A stretch of DNA of 64,000 nucleotides, from contig NC_089236.1 in NCBI RefSeq assembly GCF_963924675.1, forward strand, positions 44,672,500 to 44,736,499, in the 5' to 3' direction. Positions 62,058 through 64,000 of the stretch are shown one piece after another (within the stretch, counting starts at the first letter, position 1; every line of letters starts with the position of its first letter). Position numbers and translations under genes: made by a program. This stretch comes from Phocoena phocoena. Its lineage: Eukaryota > Chordata > Mammalia > Artiodactyla > Phocoenidae. A model generated the notes under the pieces. It had not been told where the DNA came from. It saw only the letters and a program-made list of their open reading frames with translations, and made no database searches.

Positions 62058-63437
62058 ACCAAGGAACGCCCTAGCTACTCCTCTGGGGCCTGTGGCTATT
62101 CAGAAGCCTGCATTGCCACCGCAAGAAGCGGACTGAAATTGCAGTAAGAACGCAAGGGGACTTTCTTCTGGAGGCACGGTGACTTTAGGCAGGAGGTCCT
62201 AGATGGAATGCGAGGGCGAGGGTGCTCTCAGTGCAGGTCAGACTAGGGCAAGGCGTAAAACCTCAAGGCCTGTGAGACGTGCCAAAATTCTGTTCGTGAA
62301 CGTGTGGGTGTGATGGGGAAATTAAGCTGCTTCGGTGGAGACTGCTGTGCGTTTCCCTACCCTCGGCGTAGAGAGAGTGGCTCCAAAGGGCTACGGGGCT
62401 GGATGTTGCTTAGGAGACCTAAGGGGTCCTGGGGTTAGTCTGTGTTCCAGCCGGGAAAAGGGAGCCCACGCGATTTTCCTAGGTGTCCGGAAAACTCTAC
62501 TGCCATCAAAGATATGCAGAGCAGAGGCTACGGCCTCATGGAAAGTGCTGCACGCCTCCGTTTCTGCAGGGCAAGTCCGGCCTTAACCTACAGGCATGTG
62601 CTCACACTGAGTGTCCCGTTAGCGACACAGCTTTGAAAGATGCTGACTTTCTCCTCGAGCTGAGTGACTTCAGGTACGAGGTCCGCGAAGTATGCAAAGC
62701 AGAGTGTTTTCTCTTGGCAGCTCACACAAGGGCGGCAACCGGTATTTCCTGGGCGCTTCGGAAACACCAGAAATCGTGTCCTGAAGCTGTTTGAGGGCTC
62801 TGGAAATAGAGCTCTCCTCAAGGAACGCGCAGTGTGTTGCCCATCACTCGGAACGCACGGAGGACATCGGAGGGGAAGACCACTGGGACTCGATGTTGCT
62901 CAGCTGGTCCACCGGGGTCTGGAGATACTCACTGACAATGGAGGAAAATGGATGCAAACCAGAGGGGCCTACGAGTCCTCAGAAGGGTACTTCCCTGAAA
63001 GTAAAGGCGAAGAGCTACTAAGAACTCGTGGAAACAGCTGCATGCCTCCCTTTCTGCCCGGCTACTCAGGGCCTAACCTGGAGGCAAGTTCTCACGTTGA
63101 GTTTCTCTTGACTTCTAGAGCTTGTCAGGCTGACCACTACGGCGTCCATGGAAGCACCTGGTTTAGACCGAGCAAACTCATTTTCTTCCCAGAAGCATTC
63201 CTACAGGGTTCCCAGGCCTGTCAACAGCAGGGATTTCAGGTAGCTTCAACGCACCGTGAATGCAGCCTTCCAAATTGGAAAGCGAGGATGTTTAAAAGAG
63301 GCCGCCGATTTCATGCGCAAACGCAGCATACATTGCTGTTGTTTCTAACAAGTCAAAAGAGACACATGGCCCCTTGTGTTTGCTTGCCTGAATCAGCTTC
63401 TCGAAGCAGGGGGTTGTGCATCAAGTGGACTGCCTAA
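62058..63437 (+). repeat. Unit U46 (gagggcgagg type)
   Basis: Matches U18 and U21, ending in ctaaacc. Confidence 0.97.
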
Positions 63438-64000
63438 ACCAAGGAACGCCCTAGCTACTCCTCTGGGGCCTGTGGCTATTCAGAAGCCTGCATTGCCACC
63501 GCAAGAAGCGGACTGAAATTGCAGTAAGAACGCAAGGGGACTTTCTTCTGGAGGCACGGTGACTTCAGGCAGGAGGTCCTAGATGGGATGCGAGGTCGAG
63601 GGTCCTCTCAGTGCAGCTCAGACTATGGCAAGGAGTAAGACCTCAAGGCCTGTGAGACGTGCCAAAATTCTGTTCGTGAACGTGTGGGTGTGATGGGGAA
63701 ATTAAGCTGCTTCGGTGGAGACTGCTGTGCGTTTCCCTACCCTCGGCGTAGAGAGAGTGGCTCCAAAGGGCTACGGGGCTGGATGTTGCTTAGGAGACCT
63801 AAGGGGTCCTGGGGTTAGTCTGTGTTCCAGCCGGGAAAAGGGAGCCCACGCGATTTTCCTAGGTGTCCGGAAAACTCTACTGCCATCAAAGATATGCAGA
63901 GCAGAGGCTACGGCCTCATGGAAAGTGCTGCACGCCTCCGTTTCTGCAGGGCAAGTCCGGCCTTAACCTACAGGCATGTGCTCACACTGAGTGTCCCGTT
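63438..64000 (+). repeat. Unit U47 (partial, 563 bp)
   Basis: Cut by the window edge. agatgggatg, cagactatgg and then gggaaaagg with catcaaag identify it as the counterpart of U22, not of U19. The array continues beyond the window. Confidence 0.96.

Larger units (their letters stand above)
59298..63437 (+). repeat. Trimer higher-order repeat, block 2 copy 2 (U44-U46)
   Basis: Best match is U19-U21, judged by the ctaaacc ends of its first and third members. It is followed by U47, the counterpart of U22. Block 2 therefore has one cassette fewer than block 1. Confidence 0.9.
1..64000 (+). repeat. Satellite/macrosatellite array, about 1,380-bp unit, 46.4 copies
   Basis: Head-to-tail copies of one unit fill the window. 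The junction motif accaaggaacgcc recurs at 1, 1381, 2761, 4141 and so on to 63438, always on the same strand. Units differ from one another by a few percent at most, mostly at a small set of fixed positions, and many distant copies look identical. There is no unique spacer and no inserted SINE, LINE or LTR. Each unit has one GAGCTC and one CTCGAG. I recognise no gene anywhere, so every gene-free stretch here is satellite. Eukaryotic, probably mammalian, origin is inferred from array size, unit length and CpG content. The satellite family is not identified. No canonical CENP-B box was found by eye. Confidence 0.98.

Noticed and set aside
1..64000. Bacterial or phage gene cluster suggested by many short open frames
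   Set aside because: The frames are periodic at 1,380 bp, overlap one another in several frames and lack ribosome binding sites and known domains.
1..64000. CRISPR-like array
   Set aside because: The repeat is 1.38 kb with no variable spacers. Variation is point-like and shared between units.

Overview
The whole 64-kb window is one uninterrupted tandem array. A single repeat unit of about 1,380 bp is repeated head to tail 46 complete times, with a 563-bp start of a 47th. Every unit is in the same orientation and the phase is never broken. I see no protein-coding gene, rRNA, tRNA, CRISPR array, transposon insertion or unique spacer. The content points to eukaryotic, most likely mammalian, satellite or macrosatellite DNA. 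The unit is moderately GC-rich, with about 55 CpG dinucleotides by hand count in unit 1. It carries one SacI/SstI site (GAGCTC) and one XhoI site (CTCGAG), so both enzymes should give about 1.38-kb ladders. The scale resembles ruminant satellite I (about 1.4 kb) and the primate 1.4-kb SST1 macrosatellite. I could not match the sequence to either from memory, so species and family stay open.

I phase units from the accaaggaacgcc motif and call them U1 to U47. Most are exactly 1,380 bp. U6, U10, U23, U31, U35 and U37 are 1,375 bp because of one shared 5-bp deletion. U12 (1,373 bp) and U40 (1,374 bp) have that deletion plus further 1-bp losses. Within one unit, diverged internal similarity at shifts of about 490, 490 and 400 bp suggests an ancient trimer of a roughly 490-bp ancestor.

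Units fall into types defined by linked variants at fixed unit positions: four states near 145-165, three near 449, the deletion near 637, and others near 795, 1,204 and 1,236. The order of types shows higher-order structure on several scales. U1-U11 (1-15170) recurs as U26-U36 (34479-49648) at a constant offset of 34,478 bp, almost without differences. U12-U18 recurs as U40-U46 at an offset of about 38,614 bp. The 4,135-bp jump between the two offsets equals three additional units, U37-U39. A nested 3-unit (4,140-bp) repeat occurs three times at U13-U21 and twice at U41-U46. U9, U22, U23, U24, U38 and U39 mix the markers of different types, as expected from unequal crossover or gene conversion.

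Open reading frames of up to 287 codons recur in most units because 1,380 is a multiple of three and the units are copies. The long frame starts at GTG rather than ATG in most units, is cut by TGA in one abundant type, differs mainly by amino-acid-changing substitutions and matches no family I recognise. I treat it as non-coding. The main interest lies in the array's evolution: nested repeats, copy-number differences, chimeric units and a possible assembly question about the near-identical 34.5-kb period.
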